Shown in pieces: positions 18,587 to 28,322 of a DNA stretch of 64,000 nt; the first letter of the stretch is position 1, and each line of letters starts with the position of its first letter. Made by a program: the position numbers and the translations under genes. Below the pieces are notes generated by a model. That model worked only from the letters and a program-made list of their open reading frames with translations. It did no database searches and was not told the origin of the DNA. The stretch comes from Cellulomonas phragmiteti (GTDB lineage Bacteria > Actinomycetota > Actinomycetes > Actinomycetales > Cellulomonadaceae): positions 109,310 through 173,309 of the forward strand of contig NZ_BONP01000008.1 of NCBI RefSeq assembly GCF_016862775.1, written 5' to 3'.

Positions 18587-19666
18587 ATGGAGCCGCTGCG
18601 CATCGGGCTGATCGGGTACGGCGCTGCCGGGCGGGGGATCCACGCCCGTCTCGCGCGTGAGACGGGGCAGCAGGTGGTCGCGGTCGTCACGCGCGGTCGC
18701 GGCGACCAGGTGGCCGCGGACTGGCCGGGTGCACGCGTGCTGCCGGACGTCGACTCCCTGCTCGCCGACGCCGACGACCTGGACCTCGTCGTCGTCGCGA
18801 GCCCGACCGGCGAGCACGCCGCGCACGTGCGCGCCGCCCTCGAGGCGGACCTGCCCGTGCTCGTCGACAAGCCCCTGGCCACGACACGGGTCCAGGCCGC
18901 CGCCCTGGTGCGCCTCGCACAGGAGCGCGGCGGCCGGCTCACCGTGTTCCAGAACCGTCGCTGGGACCCCGAGCAGCTGACGCTGCGCACGCTCCTGGAC
19001 GCCGGGACCCTGGGGCGTGTCCACCGGTTCGAGCGACGGTGGGAGAGGTTCCGCCCGCAGCCGCAGCACCGCTGGAAGGAGCAGGACACCGTCGCCGGCG
19101 GCCTGCTGCTGGACCTCGGCGCCCACCTCGTCGACTCGGCCGTGCAGCTGTTCGGACCGGTCCGCCGTGTCCACGCCGAGCTGCGTGCCCTGACCACCCC
19201 CGCGCTCGACGACGTGTTCCTCGCCCTCGAGCACGTCCCGGACGCGACCGGGCACCACGTCGTCTCCCACCTGTGGGGCGGCGGGCTGGTCGGGGCGCCC
19301 GGGCCGCGGACCCGCGTGCTGGGGGAGCACGGCGCGTACCTCGTGACCAGCTTCGAGGGCGAGCCGACCCCGTTCGCCGTGCTCGACGACGCGCAGGAGG
19401 CCGGCCGACGGCCCGGTGAGCCGGTCCACGAGGGCTGGCTGGTGCGAGGTGCGCAGCGCACGGCCGTCCCGCGCGCGCCGGGCGGCCACGGCGACCTCTA
19501 CCGCGCGGTCCAGGCGTGGCTGCGCGGTGCCGGCCCGCTGCCCGTGGACCCCGCGGACGCCGTCGCGACCGCGCGCGTGCTCGACGCCGCCCGGGTCGCC
19601 GCCGACACGGGCGTCGCCCAGCTCCTCGACGCTCCCGGCCCTGTGGACGACGCGCCCGCACGGTGA
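18587..19666 (+). CDS. Gfo/Idh/MocA family NAD(P)-dependent oxidoreductase
   Basis: A 359-residue dehydrogenase. The Rossmann loop GLIGYGAAGRGIHA starts at about residue 7, and LVDKPLATT holds the conserved Lys-Pro near 91-92. The C-terminal domain begins NRRWDPEQ and contains GGGLLDLGAHLVD-like residues (GGLLLDLGAHLVD) with the catalytic His. These enzymes oxidise sugars, inositols or related cyclic compounds; the substrate is not evident. The next gene begins in its stop codon (GTGA), so they form an operon. It lies 20 bases after the MMPL gene. Confidence 0.88.
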   Translation: MEPLRIGLIGYGAAGRGIHARLARETGQQVVAVVTRGRGDQVAADWPGARVLPDVDSLLADADDLDLVVVASPTGEHAAHVRAALEADLPVLVDKPLATTRVQAAALVRLAQERGGRLTVFQNRRWDPEQLTLRTLLDAGTLGRVHRFERRWERFRPQPQHRWKEQDTVAGGLLLDLGAHLVDSAVQLFGPVRRVHAELRALTTPALDDVFLALEHVPDATGHHVVSHLWGGGLVGAPGPRTRVLGEHGAYLVTSFEGEPTPFAVLDDAQEAGRRPGEPVHEGWLVRGAQRTAVPRAPGGHGDLYRAVQAWLRGAGPLPVDPADAVATARVLDAARVAADTGVAQLLDAPGPVDDAPAR

Positions 19667-21054
19667 CACCGGCGGTGTTGGATGTCGGGGTGCACACCGC
19701 CGCCCCACCACCGGACGACGTGACCCGGCTCCTGCAGGCGCACGGGGCCCGTGTCGCCTCGGCCGTGGGGACGGACGGCTCGTGGTGGGTCGCCCGTCCT
19801 GTCGACGAGGCCGACGGCCCCTGGCTCGAGGTGCTCGTGGCCGACGTCCCGGTGGACGCGACCCTCCCCGGACGTGCGGGCACGCTCACGGCGCTCGACC
19901 ACCCGCACCTCGCGCGGGTCCTCGCCGTCGAGCCGTTGGGGCCGGGCCGTGTCGCCCTCGTGTGCGAGCACGTGCCGGGACCCACCCTGGCAGCCGTGCG
20001 AGCGGCCCGCCCGCCGTTGGCCGACGGCGAGGTCGTCACCGTGGCGGTGCCCGTGGCGCAGGCGCTCGCGGCGCTGCACGCCACGGGCCTGGCGCACGGC
20101 GCCGTCGGTGCCGACCGTGTCGTCCTGCGACCCGGTGGCGTGCCCGTCCTGGTGGACCTGCGCGGCGCGCTGCGCGACGTGGGGACGCCCACCGGCGACG
20201 TGCACCGCCTCGTCGCCGCCCTGCTGGGCCTGATGCCGCCGCTGGACGCCCACCTCGCGGCGGGCCTGGAGGAGGCGGTCCGCCTGCGTGACGCGCTGGA
20301 GGCGCTCCTGCGCGGCCGCGCGACCCCGCAGGAGGTCGTCGACGCGGTGTTCGCGGTCGCCTCGGCCGAGCCCGTCCAGGTCCCCGAGGCCGACGAGCTG
20401 GCCGGGGCCCAGGTCGCGCTCGCTGCGGGGCGCAGCGGCATCCCGCGGGAGGCCGAGACGTCCGCCCCGCCCCGGCGCGCGCGTCGCGAGCAGCGCCGCC
20501 GCCGGTGGTGGCCCGTGGCGGCGGGCGCAGCCGTGGTGGTGGTCCTCGCCGCCGGCGCCCTGGCCGTCCGTCACCTGCCCGGGTCGTCGGCGGACGCCGC
20601 GACGCCCGTGGCGTCGGCCGGGCCCACCCCGACGGCACCCGTGCCCGGCGCGGGCCTGGGCGACCGGCAGGACCCCGCGACGGCCGCGGCGGCCCTCACA
20701 CGCCTGCGCACGGCGGCGCTCGCGGACGCCGACGCCGATGCCCTCGCGGCGCTCGGGGTCGCCGGGTCGCCGGCGCTCGCCGCGGACACCGCCCTCGTCG
20801 CGCAGCTCGCAGGTGCCCGCAGCGAGGGCCTCGCGGTGGACGTGACGTCGACGACCTGGACCGGGGCGACGCCGGAGGGTGACGCGACCGTCGAGGTCAC
20901 CTCGACGATGTCCGCGCACACGCGCGTCGCCGTGACGGGGGAGCGCACGGACGTCCCGGCGACCTCGGCGCGGACGGTCGAGCTGGTGCTGCGGTGGACG
21001 CCGGCCGGGTGGCGGGTGTGGGACGTCAGGGAGCCGGGCGGCGCGCTGCCCTGA
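19663..21054 (+). CDS. membrane-anchored protein kinase-like protein, probable pseudokinase
   Basis: A 463-residue protein with a degenerate kinase-like domain (about 15-235), one membrane helix (about 284-303) and an outside domain (about 325-460) of the calcineurin- or NTF2-like length. The catalytic loop reads LAHGAVGADRVVL where active kinases have HRD and an Asn, and the metal-binding DFG position reads VDLRG. No VAIK-type lysine or glycine loop is clear. The GTG start overlaps the previous stop (GTGA). It ends with a 29-base tail-to-tail overlap with the SDR gene. It may act as a scaffold or sensor; this is inference from the missing residues. Confidence 0.7.
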   Translation: MTPAVLDVGVHTAAPPPDDVTRLLQAHGARVASAVGTDGSWWVARPVDEADGPWLEVLVADVPVDATLPGRAGTLTALDHPHLARVLAVEPLGPGRVALVCEHVPGPTLAAVRAARPPLADGEVVTVAVPVAQALAALHATGLAHGAVGADRVVLRPGGVPVLVDLRGALRDVGTPTGDVHRLVAALLGLMPPLDAHLAAGLEEAVRLRDALEALLRGRATPQEVVDAVFAVASAEPVQVPEADELAGAQVALAAGRSGIPREAETSAPPRRARREQRRRRWWPVAAGAAVVVVLAAGALAVRHLPGSSADAATPVASAGPTPTAPVPGAGLGDRQDPATAAAALTRLRTAALADADADALAALGVAGSPALAADTALVAQLAGARSEGLAVDVTSTTWTGATPEGDATVEVTSTMSAHTRVAVTGERTDVPATSARTVELVLRWTPAGWRVWDVREPGGALP

Positions 21055-21943
21055 GCCAGTGCGCGACGTCGTCCGCGGTGGCGTGCCGCGGCTCGAAGCC
21101 CGAGTCGCGCAGCACCCGGGCGTCGGCGTTGATCGACCCGAGCACCTCCGAGGAGAAGTCGCGCAGCGCGACGCGCAGCAGGGGTGCGGGCACCGGGAGC
21201 GTGACCCGCGCGCCCCAGGCCGACCGGAGCGCGGCGACCAGGTCGGCGTGACGGTCCGCACGCGCCACCAGGTTCGCCGGACCGTGCACGGGTGCGTGCA
21301 GCAGGTGCGTGATCGCACGTACCTCGTCCAGCAGGCTGATCCAGCTCCAGTACTGCCGCCCGGAGCCGAGGCGCGTGGCGACACCGGCGCGCAACGGCAG
21401 GAGCAGGGGTGCAGCGGCACCGCCGCGCGCACTGAGCACGATGCCCGTGCGCAGGTGCACGACGCGCACTCCGGCGTCCTGGGCGGGCGAGGTCGCCGCC
21501 TCCCACCGGCGCACGACACCCGCGAAGAACGTGTCGCCCAGCGGCTCGTCCTCGCCCAGCAGCGTGTCCCCGCGGTCGCCGTAGGCGCCGATGCCGGACG
21601 CCTGCAGCAGGACCTGCGGCGCTCGGCCCTCCCGCGAGCCCGCGAGCTCGGCGAGCGTGCGGGACAGCAGCCCGGCCGTCTGCACGCGTGAGGACACGAC
21701 CTCACGCTTGCGTGCGGCCGTCAGCGGGCGGGACGCGACGTTGACGCCTGCGAGGTCGACCACCGCGTCGCTCGCGGCGACCGCCGCGGTGTCGATCGTC
21801 CCGGCGACGGGGTCCCACGCGGCCTCGCCGGGGGACCGGGGATCCCGTCGTACCAGACGGACGACGTCGTGGCCGGACTCGCGCAGGTGCTGCACGAGCG
21901 CCGTCCCGACCAGACCGGACGACCCGGCCACGAGCACGCGCAT
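21026..21943 (-). CDS. TIGR01777 family NAD(P)-dependent epimerase-like protein
   Basis: A 305-residue extended-SDR protein related to YfcH and SulA. The N-terminal loop GSSGLVGTAL is at about 7-16, and DAVVDLAGVNVASRPLT, SGIGAYGDRG and RTGIVLSARGGA follow. A DUF1731-like C-terminus (PVPAPLLRVALRDFSSEVLG) is present. The role is poorly known. The ATG at 21943 has TAGGGT 7 bases upstream, so the mRNA is probably leaderless. The same family sits near lipB and sucB in mycobacteria. Its 3' end overlaps the pseudokinase gene by 29 bases. Confidence 0.88.
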   Translation of the reverse strand: MRVLVAGSSGLVGTALVQHLRESGHDVVRLVRRDPRSPGEAAWDPVAGTIDTAAVAASDAVVDLAGVNVASRPLTAARKREVVSSRVQTAGLLSRTLAELAGSREGRAPQVLLQASGIGAYGDRGDTLLGEDEPLGDTFFAGVVRRWEAATSPAQDAGVRVVHLRTGIVLSARGGAAAPLLLPLRAGVATRLGSGRQYWSWISLLDEVRAITHLLHAPVHGPANLVARADRHADLVAALRSAWGARVTLPVPAPLLRVALRDFSSEVLGSINADARVLRDSGFEPRHATADDVAHWLRAARRPAP

Positions 21944-22042
21944 GTCGGTCACCCTAGCCACGGGAGGCGATCGCGGCACGGTGGGCACGGCCGGACGCCG
22001 CGGCGTGGCGCCGCGCGGCACGGTGCGGGCCGGGGACGACGC

Positions 22043-22072
22043 GGGGCCGCCCACCTGGCGGTGGACGGCCCC
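22043..22072. terminator. hairpin after sucB
   Basis: GGGGCCG and CGGCCCC (22043-22049, 22066-22072) enclose a second pairing CCACC with GGTGG, giving a near-continuous stem around TGGC. It lies about 20 bases past the sucB stop on the minus strand and upstream of the SDR gene. Confidence 0.7.
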
Positions 22073-22090
22073 GGGAGGGCTGCGCGAGCG

Positions 22091-23932
22091 TCAGAGGCCG
22101 AGCTCGGCCTCGAACGCCCCCTCCTCGAGCCGGTTCTTCACCGCGGTGAGGTAGCGCGACGCGTCGGCCCCGTCGACCAGCCGGTGGTCGTACGACAGGC
22201 AGAGGTAGCACATCGACCGGATCGCGATGACCTCGGCACCGTCGGCGTCCTTCACGACGACCGGGCGCTTGACGATCGCGCCCGTGCCGAGGATCGCGGA
22301 CGTGCCGCCGGGCACGATCGGGGTGTCGATGATCGCGCCGCCCGAGCCGGTGTTGGTCACCGTGAAGGTCGCACCCGAGAGCTCGTCCGGCGTGACCTTG
22401 TTGGCACGCGTCCGGGCTGCCAGGTCGGCGATCTTGCGGGAGATGCCGGCGATGTTGAGGTCGCCCGCGTCGCGGATCACCGGCACGAGCAGACCGCGCT
22501 CGGTGTCGACCGCGATGCCGACGTTCTCCTGGCCGTGGTAGGTGATCGTCTTGTCCTCGAGCACCCCGTTGACCTTGGGGTACGTCTTGAGGGCCTCGAC
22601 GGCGGCCTGCACGAAGAAGGGCAGGAACGTGAGGTTGACGCCCTCGCGTGCCTTGAAGTCCTCCTTCGCGCGGGCGCGCAGCCGCGCGATCCGGGTGACG
22701 TCGACCTCGACGACCGTCGTGAGCTGGGCCTGCGTGTGCAGGGCCTCGACCATGCGCTCGGCGATGATCTGGCGCAGCCGGCTGGCCTTCTCGGTCGTGC
22801 CGCGCAGCGGCGAGACCTGCGCGGGTGGCGCGGCCTTGGCGGGCGCGGGAGCGGCCTCGGCCGCAGCGGGAGCCGGTGCCTCGGCCGCCTTGCGCGCCTC
22901 CTCGGCCTTCGCCGCGGCCTCGAGCACGTCCTCCTTGCGGATCCGCCCGCCGACGCCGGAGCCCGTGAGCGTCGTGACGTCCACGCCCTTCTCGGCGGCG
23001 AGCTTGCGGACCAGCGGCGTGAGGTACGACCCGCCGGCGGCGGGCTGCGGGGTGCCCGACGGCGAGGCGCCCGACTGCGGAGCGGGGGACTGGGCCGTGG
23101 GCTGCGCGGCGGCCGCCTCCTGCGCGGCCGGTGCGGGCTGATCAGGTGCCGGCGCCTGCTCGGCCTCCGGTGCGGGCGCCTCGTAGCCGGCCGCGTCCTG
23201 CGTCTCCTGCTGCCCGCCGGAGGCCGCCGGCTGCTCGCTCGGCTCCTGCGGGGCTGCCGGCTGCTCGCTGGCGGACGCCGCGGCTCCGGACCCGACGACC
23301 GCGAGGACCGCCCCGACCTCGACGGTCTCGTCCTCCTGGACGCGGATCTCCTGCAGCGTCCCGGCAACCGGCGACGGGATCTCGGTGTCGACCTTGTCGG
23401 TCGAGATCTCGAGCAGCGGCTCGTCCACGGCGACCTCGTCGCCGACGGCCTTGAGCCAGCGGGTGACGGTGCCCTCGGTGACGGACTCACCGAGCGCCGG
23501 GAGCGTGACCTCCTGGCCCTCGCCACCGCCGGACGGTGCCGAGGGGGCCGGGGCGTCCTCGTGCTCCTCGACGGGCTGCTGCGCGGACTGCTCGGCGGCA
23601 GGCTCCTCGGCGGGGGCCTCCTCGGCGGGGGCCTCCTCAGTCTTCTCCTGGGCAGGGGCCTCCTGGGCGCCGGAGCCGGAGTCGCCGGAGCCCTCGCCCG
23701 AGCCGATGACGGCGAGCGTGGCGCCGACCTCGACCGTCTCGTCCTCCTGGACGAGGATCTGCTCGAGCACGCCGGCGAACGGCGACGGGATCTCGGTGTC
23801 GACCTTGTCGGTCGAGATCTCGAGCAGGGGCTCGTCGACGGCGACGGTGTCGCCGACGGCCTTGAGCCAGCGGGTGACGGTGCCCTCGGTGACGGACTCA
23901 CCGAGCGCGGGAAGCTGCACGTTGTCGGACAT
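22091..23932 (-). CDS. sucB: 2-oxoglutarate dehydrogenase E2 component (dihydrolipoamide succinyltransferase)
   Basis: A 613-residue acyltransferase core of the 2-oxo acid dehydrogenase complex. There are two near-identical lipoyl domains, at about 3-77 and 141-216, with the lipoylated Lys in [12 protein letters not shown] at 43 and 180. Long Ala-Pro-Glu linkers join them to the E3-binding domain (about 303-340) and the catalytic domain (about 376-613), which has DHRLVDG near the C-terminus. In actinobacteria this protein serves both pyruvate and 2-oxoglutarate complexes. The lpdA (E3) gene is 29 bases upstream in the same operon, and lipA/lipB supply the lipoyl groups. Confidence 0.96.
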   Translation of the reverse strand: MSDNVQLPALGESVTEGTVTRWLKAVGDTVAVDEPLLEISTDKVDTEIPSPFAGVLEQILVQEDETVEVGATLAVIGSGEGSGDSGSGAQEAPAQEKTEEAPAEEAPAEEPAAEQSAQQPVEEHEDAPAPSAPSGGGEGQEVTLPALGESVTEGTVTRWLKAVGDEVAVDEPLLEISTDKVDTEIPSPVAGTLQEIRVQEDETVEVGAVLAVVGSGAAASASEQPAAPQEPSEQPAASGGQQETQDAAGYEAPAPEAEQAPAPDQPAPAAQEAAAAQPTAQSPAPQSGASPSGTPQPAAGGSYLTPLVRKLAAEKGVDVTTLTGSGVGGRIRKEDVLEAAAKAEEARKAAEAPAPAAAEAAPAPAKAAPPAQVSPLRGTTEKASRLRQIIAERMVEALHTQAQLTTVVEVDVTRIARLRARAKEDFKAREGVNLTFLPFFVQAAVEALKTYPKVNGVLEDKTITYHGQENVGIAVDTERGLLVPVIRDAGDLNIAGISRKIADLAARTRANKVTPDELSGATFTVTNTGSGGAIIDTPIVPGGTSAILGTGAIVKRPVVVKDADGAEVIAIRSMCYLCLSYDHRLVDGADASRYLTAVKNRLEEGAFEAELGL

Positions 23933-23961
23933 GACCGCTCGTGTCTCCTTCGATCCTGGGG

Positions 23962-25344
23962 TCAGTTGTGGGCGTGCAGCGGCTTGCCGGCGAGCGCGAG
24001 GAACGCCTCACCGAGAGCCTCGTTCTGCGTGGGGTGCGCGTGCACGAGCTGCGCGACGTCCTCCGGGTAGGCCTCCCAGTTGACGATCAGCTGACCCTCG
24101 CCGATCAGCTCGCCGACGCGTGCACCGATCATGTGCACGCCGACGACCGGGCCGTCCTTCTTGCGGACCAGCTTGATGAACCCCTGGGTCGCGAGGATCT
24201 GGCTCTTGCCGTTGCCCCCCAGGTTGTACTCGAGGGTCTCGACGGCGTCGTCGCCGTAGAGCTCCTTGGCCCGCTTCTCGGTGACGCCGACCGACCCGAC
24301 CTCGGGGTCGGAGTACGTCACGCGCGGGATGCCGGACTCCTCGATGAGCGGCGGGTTGAGCCCCGCGATCTGCTCGGCCACGAAGATGCCCTGCTGGAAC
24401 CCGCGGTGGGCCAGCTGCAGGCCGGGGACGATGTCGCCGACCGCGTAGATGTTGGCGACGCCGGTGTGCAGGCGCTCGTCGGTGATGACGAAGCCGCGGT
24501 CCAGCGTGATGCCCTGCTCCTCGAACCCGAGACCGGAGGTGCTCGGCCCACGGCCGACGGCCACGAGCAGGAGGTCCGCGTCGAACGTCTTGCCGTCCTC
24601 GAGCGAGACGTGCACGCCGTTGTCGTCCTGGGTGACGCCCGAGAACCGCACCCCCAGGTTGAACGCGATGCCGCGCTTGCGGAACGCGCGCTCGAAGGCC
24701 TTGGAGATGACCTCCTCCTCGTTGGGCACGAGGTGGGGGAGCGCCTCGATGATCGTGACGTCGGCGCCGAACGACCGCCAGACGCTCGCGAACTCCGACC
24801 CGATCACGCCGCCGCCGAGGATGATCGCCGAGCGGGGGACGTAGTCGAGCGTGAGCGCCTGGTCCGAGGTCATGACCCGGCCGCCGATCTCCAGCCCGGG
24901 CAGGGAGCGCGCGTACGAGCCGGTGCCGAGCACGATGTGCTCACCGGTGAGCGTGCGGTCGCCGACCTGGACGGTGTGCGGCCCGGTGAGCTTGCCGTAG
25001 CCCTCGACGACCTCGATCTTGCGGGACTTGATGAGCCCCTGCAGCCCCTTGTACAGACGGCCGATCACGCTGTCCTTGTACTGGTTGACCCCGCCCATGT
25101 CGATGCGCTCGAGGTGCGTGTGCACCCCGAAGTGCGCACCCTCGCGGGCGTTGTCGGCCAGCTCGGCCGCGTGCAGGAGGGCCTTGGTCGGGATGCATCC
25201 CCGATGCAGGCAGGTGCCCCCCACCTTGTCGGCCTCGACCAGGGCGACGGTCTTGCCCAGCTCGGCGGCGCGCAGCGCAGCGGCGTAGCCGCCACTGCCT
25301 CCGCCCAGGACGACGATGTCGAAAGCGGTGCCGGTGTCGGCCAC
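23962..25344 (-). CDS. lpdA: dihydrolipoamide dehydrogenase (E3)
   Basis: A 460-residue flavoprotein that re-oxidises the dihydrolipoyl groups of E2 with NAD. The FAD loop GGGSGG is at about 14-19, the redox disulfide [11 protein letters not shown] at about 43-52 (Cys45, Cys50), the NAD loop [12 protein letters not shown] in the middle, and the catalytic HPTQNEA at the C-terminus. The GTG at 25344 follows GAGGAG at good spacing and removes a spurious 104-residue extension with no homology. First gene of the lpdA-sucB operon. Confidence 0.96.
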   Translation of the reverse strand: MADTGTAFDIVVLGGGSGGYAAALRAAELGKTVALVEADKVGGTCLHRGCIPTKALLHAAELADNAREGAHFGVHTHLERIDMGGVNQYKDSVIGRLYKGLQGLIKSRKIEVVEGYGKLTGPHTVQVGDRTLTGEHIVLGTGSYARSLPGLEIGGRVMTSDQALTLDYVPRSAIILGGGVIGSEFASVWRSFGADVTIIEALPHLVPNEEEVISKAFERAFRKRGIAFNLGVRFSGVTQDDNGVHVSLEDGKTFDADLLLVAVGRGPSTSGLGFEEQGITLDRGFVITDERLHTGVANIYAVGDIVPGLQLAHRGFQQGIFVAEQIAGLNPPLIEESGIPRVTYSDPEVGSVGVTEKRAKELYGDDAVETLEYNLGGNGKSQILATQGFIKLVRKKDGPVVGVHMIGARVGELIGEGQLIVNWEAYPEDVAQLVHAHPTQNEALGEAFLALAGKPLHAHN

Positions 25345-25543
25345 GTGCGCACTCCTCGCAGGGTGTGGGATTTGCTGCTCGCCCATCTTGTCATCCCGTC
25401 CGCGCCGCGACGAACCGGCTAGCACATCGGGCGGTGTGAGTCCCGCGACAGTCGTCCCATGACCGCGGCCGGTGGCGGGTGGTCGGGACGTCGCACGGGC
25501 CGCGTCCAGGCAGCACCCAGGGTCCGTCGGTAAAGTCCCGGCC

Positions 25544-25903
25544 ATGGGTCTGTTCTCACGTCGCCGCCCCGACCGGTCCGGATCGCCCTCCGGCGCACCC
25601 ACCGGTCGCGACGCGCGCGCCGAGACGCTCGCGTACCTGCGGGACTTCGTCAGCACGCGCGTGGGCGTCGAGGCCTACGTCGAGCCACAGACCAACGTCA
25701 CCCCGACGACGCTCATGCTCGTCGCGACGGACGGCGAGTGGACGCGTCGCAAGGTCCCGGACGAGCGTGCCGCGGCGGCGCTCGCGCGCGACCTGCAGAT
25801 CCCGGTGTACGACGTGCAGCGCACCGGGTACCCGCAGCGGGTGCGGGACTGGAACGCGCGGCAGCGCATCGAGCGCAAGCGCCGCGCGGCCGAGCGGGCC
25901 TGA
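25544..25903 (+). CDS. conserved actinobacterial protein of unknown function
   Basis: A 119-residue basic protein. The N-terminus is disordered and Arg-rich; the core AETLAYLRDFVSTRVGVEAYVEP is followed by LMLVATDGEWTRRKVPDERAAAALARDL and VYDVQRTGYPQRVRDW. There is no membrane segment or catalytic motif. The ATG at 25544 has TAAAGT 7 bases upstream (25531-25536), a leaderless promoter that sets the start. It is divergent from lpdA and convergent with pepA. It is often labelled oxidoreductase in databases, but I see nothing that supports that. Confidence 0.78.
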   Translation: MGLFSRRRPDRSGSPSGAPTGRDARAETLAYLRDFVSTRVGVEAYVEPQTNVTPTTLMLVATDGEWTRRKVPDERAAAALARDLQIPVYDVQRTGYPQRVRDWNARQRIERKRRAAERA

Positions 25904-25919
25904 GCCGGCGCGCGCCGGC
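25904..25919. terminator. 16-base GC palindrome between convergent genes
   Basis: GCCGGCGCGCGCCGGC is a perfect palindrome right after the 119-residue gene stop and 19 bases before the pepA stop. It would fold as a 6-base-pair stem with GCGC loop in either transcript. Confidence 0.5.
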
Positions 25920-25937
25920 GGTCGCCCCGTCGACGGC

Positions 25938-27419
25938 TCAGGACGCGCGCTGCTCCAGCAGCCGCAGGAGGGTGCGCACGCCGACGCCGGTCCCGCCCAC
26001 GGGCGTGTACCCGAACGCGGTGCGCTCGTTGAACGCCGGGCCGGCCACGTCGAGGTGCGCCCACGGGGTCGACCCGACGAAGTGCTGCAGGAAGATGCCG
26101 GCGGTCAGCATGCCGCCGAACCGGTCACCGATGTTGGCGAGGTCGGCGACCTTCGACTTCAGCCCGACCTTGAGGTCGGCCGGCAGGGGCATGGGCCAGA
26201 ACTGCTCGCCGGCGCCGTGCGCCGCGTCGACCACCTCGGCGCGTGCCTCGTCCGTGCCCATGACGGCCGAGACGCGGTGCCCGAGGGCGACGACCTGCGC
26301 GCCGGTGAGCGTCGCGATGTCGACCACGAGGTCGGGCTTCTCCTCGACGGCCGCGACCAGGCCGTCCGCCATCACCAGCCGGCCCTCGGCATCGGTGTTG
26401 AGGACCTCCACGGTCGTGCCGCCGCGGATCGTCACGACGTCGGACGGGCGCTGCGCCGTGCCGGACGGCATGTTCTCCGCGAGGCAGAGCCAACCGGTCA
26501 CCGCCACCGGCAGCCCCAGGCGCGCGGCCGCGACGACGGTGTGCAGCACGGCGGCCGCGCCGGCCATGTCGGACTTCATCGCCTCCATGCCGGCGGCCGG
26601 CTTGATCGAGATGCCGCCCGAGTCGAACGTGATGCCCTTGCCGACGAGCGCGACGTGGCCCTTGGCCTTCGAAGGGCTGTAGGCGACCTTGACGAGACGC
26701 GGCGGGCGGGCCGAGCCCTGCCCGACGCCGACGATGCCGCCGTATCCACCGGCGGCCAGCGCCTTCTCGTCGAGCACGGTGACCTTCAGCGACCTCGCGT
26801 CGGCGGCCTTGACCGCCGCCTTGGCCACGTCGGCGAAGGCCGCCGGGTAGAGGTCGTTCGGCGCGGCGTTGACGAGGTCGCGCGTGCCGTGGACCGCCGC
26901 GGCGACCACCTCGGCGCGTGCCAGCACGGCCTGCGTCGCCTTGTCCTTCGCCAGGGGGGTCACGATCTCGACGCGGCCGACCGGCGCGTCCTGGGCGTGG
27001 TAGCGGTCGAACACGTAGGCGCCGATCAGCGCGCCCTCGGCCACGGCCGCGACCGCCTCCCGGTCGGTGGCGGGCAGGGCCAGGGCCACGGACGCCAGGC
27101 CCGTCAGCTCGCGGGTCGCGGCACCGCTCGCGCGCCGCAGCAGCTCGGCACCGGCGGGGGTGGTGGCGTCGACGGGGCCGTCGCCCAGGCCCGTGACCAC
27201 GAGGGTCGCGGCCTTCAGGCCGGTGCCGGGCAACCGGCGCACCTCGTCGACCGCGCCGGTGATCCCGAGGCGGGCGCCGTCCTGCGTGATCTGGCGGGTG
27301 AGCTCGGCGGGCAGCCAGTCCGCGCCCACGGGCACCACGGACGTGCCCTGGACGTGCACGCCCACGACGAGGGCGTCGACGTCGAGCTGGCTGGGGTCGG
27401 TGGAGGTCAGCGAGATCAC
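25938..27419 (-). CDS. pepA: leucyl aminopeptidase (M17)
   Basis: A 493-residue hexameric zinc or manganese aminopeptidase that trims N-terminal residues from peptides. The metal and catalytic segments are LVGKGITFDSGGISIKP, KSDMAGAAAVL and LNTDAEGRLVMADGL, the last being the M17 signature. The GTG at 27419 has TACGAT 7 bases upstream (27432-27427), a leaderless layout. Its position after sucB matches mycobacterial pepB. It is divergent from a small membrane protein gene. Confidence 0.96.
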   Translation of the reverse strand: MISLTSTDPSQLDVDALVVGVHVQGTSVVPVGADWLPAELTRQITQDGARLGITGAVDEVRRLPGTGLKAATLVVTGLGDGPVDATTPAGAELLRRASGAATRELTGLASVALALPATDREAVAAVAEGALIGAYVFDRYHAQDAPVGRVEIVTPLAKDKATQAVLARAEVVAAAVHGTRDLVNAAPNDLYPAAFADVAKAAVKAADARSLKVTVLDEKALAAGGYGGIVGVGQGSARPPRLVKVAYSPSKAKGHVALVGKGITFDSGGISIKPAAGMEAMKSDMAGAAAVLHTVVAAARLGLPVAVTGWLCLAENMPSGTAQRPSDVVTIRGGTTVEVLNTDAEGRLVMADGLVAAVEEKPDLVVDIATLTGAQVVALGHRVSAVMGTDEARAEVVDAAHGAGEQFWPMPLPADLKVGLKSKVADLANIGDRFGGMLTAGIFLQHFVGSTPWAHLDVAGPAFNERTAFGYTPVGGTGVGVRTLLRLLEQRAS

Positions 27420-27502
27420 GCCCCCGATCGTAGCGGCGCGGGCGGGCGGTACCGGCGCGCGCCGTGGGCGCCGCCGGGCGGCGACCGGTAGGTTGTCGAC
27501 CC

Positions 27503-27859
27503 GTGCTCGTCCCCCTCGCCCTGCTCGTCGCCGCCCTGTGCCTGGCGCTGGCCGTCTGGGCCGCCTGGTTCGTCGTCGCCGACCGGGCCGTGGTCCTGCG
27601 CCAGCTGTGGGGAGCGGCGGTCGTGGAGGTCGTCCTGGCCGTCCAGGCCGTGGTGCTCGGGGTGCTGCAGGCGGCCGGCGACCGCGACGTCGACGGCTGG
27701 CTGCTGTGGGGGTACGTGGCGACGCAGCTGGTGGTCCTGCCGGTCGCCGCCGCGTGGGCGTTCGCGGAGCGGACCCGGTGGAGCTCGGTCGTGCTGCTGG
27801 TCGCCGCGCTGACGGTCGCGTTCCTCGAGCTGCGGCTCCTGCAGATCTGGGGGGCGTGA
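27503..27859 (+). CDS. small integral membrane protein
   Basis: A 118-residue protein with four hydrophobic segments (about 1-24, 33-52, 62-80 and 94-112), almost all in the membrane. No family motif is recognised. The GTG at 27503 lies 8 bases after TAGGTT (27489-27494), a leaderless-like promoter. The next gene, also a membrane protein, begins 1 base after its stop, and pyrD follows, so the three form an operon. The N- and C-terminal ends are very short, and no charged residues in the helices hint at transport. Confidence 0.72.
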   Translation: MLVPLALLVAALCLALAVWAAWFVVADRAVVLRQLWGAAVVEVVLAVQAVVLGVLQAAGDRDVDGWLLWGYVATQLVVLPVAAAWAFAERTRWSSVVLLVAALTVAFLELRLLQIWGA

Positions 27860-27860
27860 G

Positions 27861-28322
27861 GTGGCGAGCGGGCCGCGCGGTGCGGCGCCCGGACGTCGCC
27901 CGACCGGGACGGGGGCGGGCCGGCTGCTCGTCGCGGTCTACGGCGTCCTCGCGCTCGCGGCGTCCGCGCGCGGGCTCTACCAGGTGGGCACCAAGCTGCA
28001 GGAGGCGCCCGTGGCGTACGTGCTGTCGCTCGTCGCCGGCCTGGTGTACGCCGTCGCGACGTACGCGCTGGCGCGCGACCTGCGGACCCTCGCGTGGTCG
28101 GCGGTCGTCTTCGAGGTGGTCGGCGTGCTGACGGTCGGCACCCTGTCGCTCGTCGACGTGGGGGACTTCCCGGACGAGACGGTGTGGTCGCAGTTCGGCG
28201 CCGGGTACGGGTACGTGCCGCTCGTCCTCCCGCTCGTCGGGCTGTGGTGGCTGCGCCGCACCGGCCGGGGCGCGTCCGCCGTGGACGCCCGCCCGCCCGC
28301 CGCGCCGCCGGCCGTAGGGTGA
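27861..28322 (+). CDS. integral membrane protein, four helices
   Basis: A 153-residue protein with a basic N-terminal tail and four hydrophobic segments (about 21-38, 48-70, 74-94 and 116-138). YALARDLRTLAWSAVVFE and FPDETVWSQFGAGYGYVPL are conserved-looking loops. Homologous small membrane proteins sit upstream of pyrD in many actinobacteria, but their role is not known. The GTG start follows the previous stop by 1 base, and its own stop overlaps the pyrD start as GTGA. Confidence 0.78.
   Translation: MASGPRGAAPGRRPTGTGAGRLLVAVYGVLALAASARGLYQVGTKLQEAPVAYVLSLVAGLVYAVATYALARDLRTLAWSAVVFEVVGVLTVGTLSLVDVGDFPDETVWSQFGAGYGYVPLVLPLVGLWWLRRTGRGASAVDARPPAAPPAVG

Noticed and set aside
23962..25656. 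A 104-residue N-terminal extension of lpdA
   Set aside because: It lacks homology, passes over the GAGGAG ribosome site and runs into the divergent gene; the GTG at 25344 is better.
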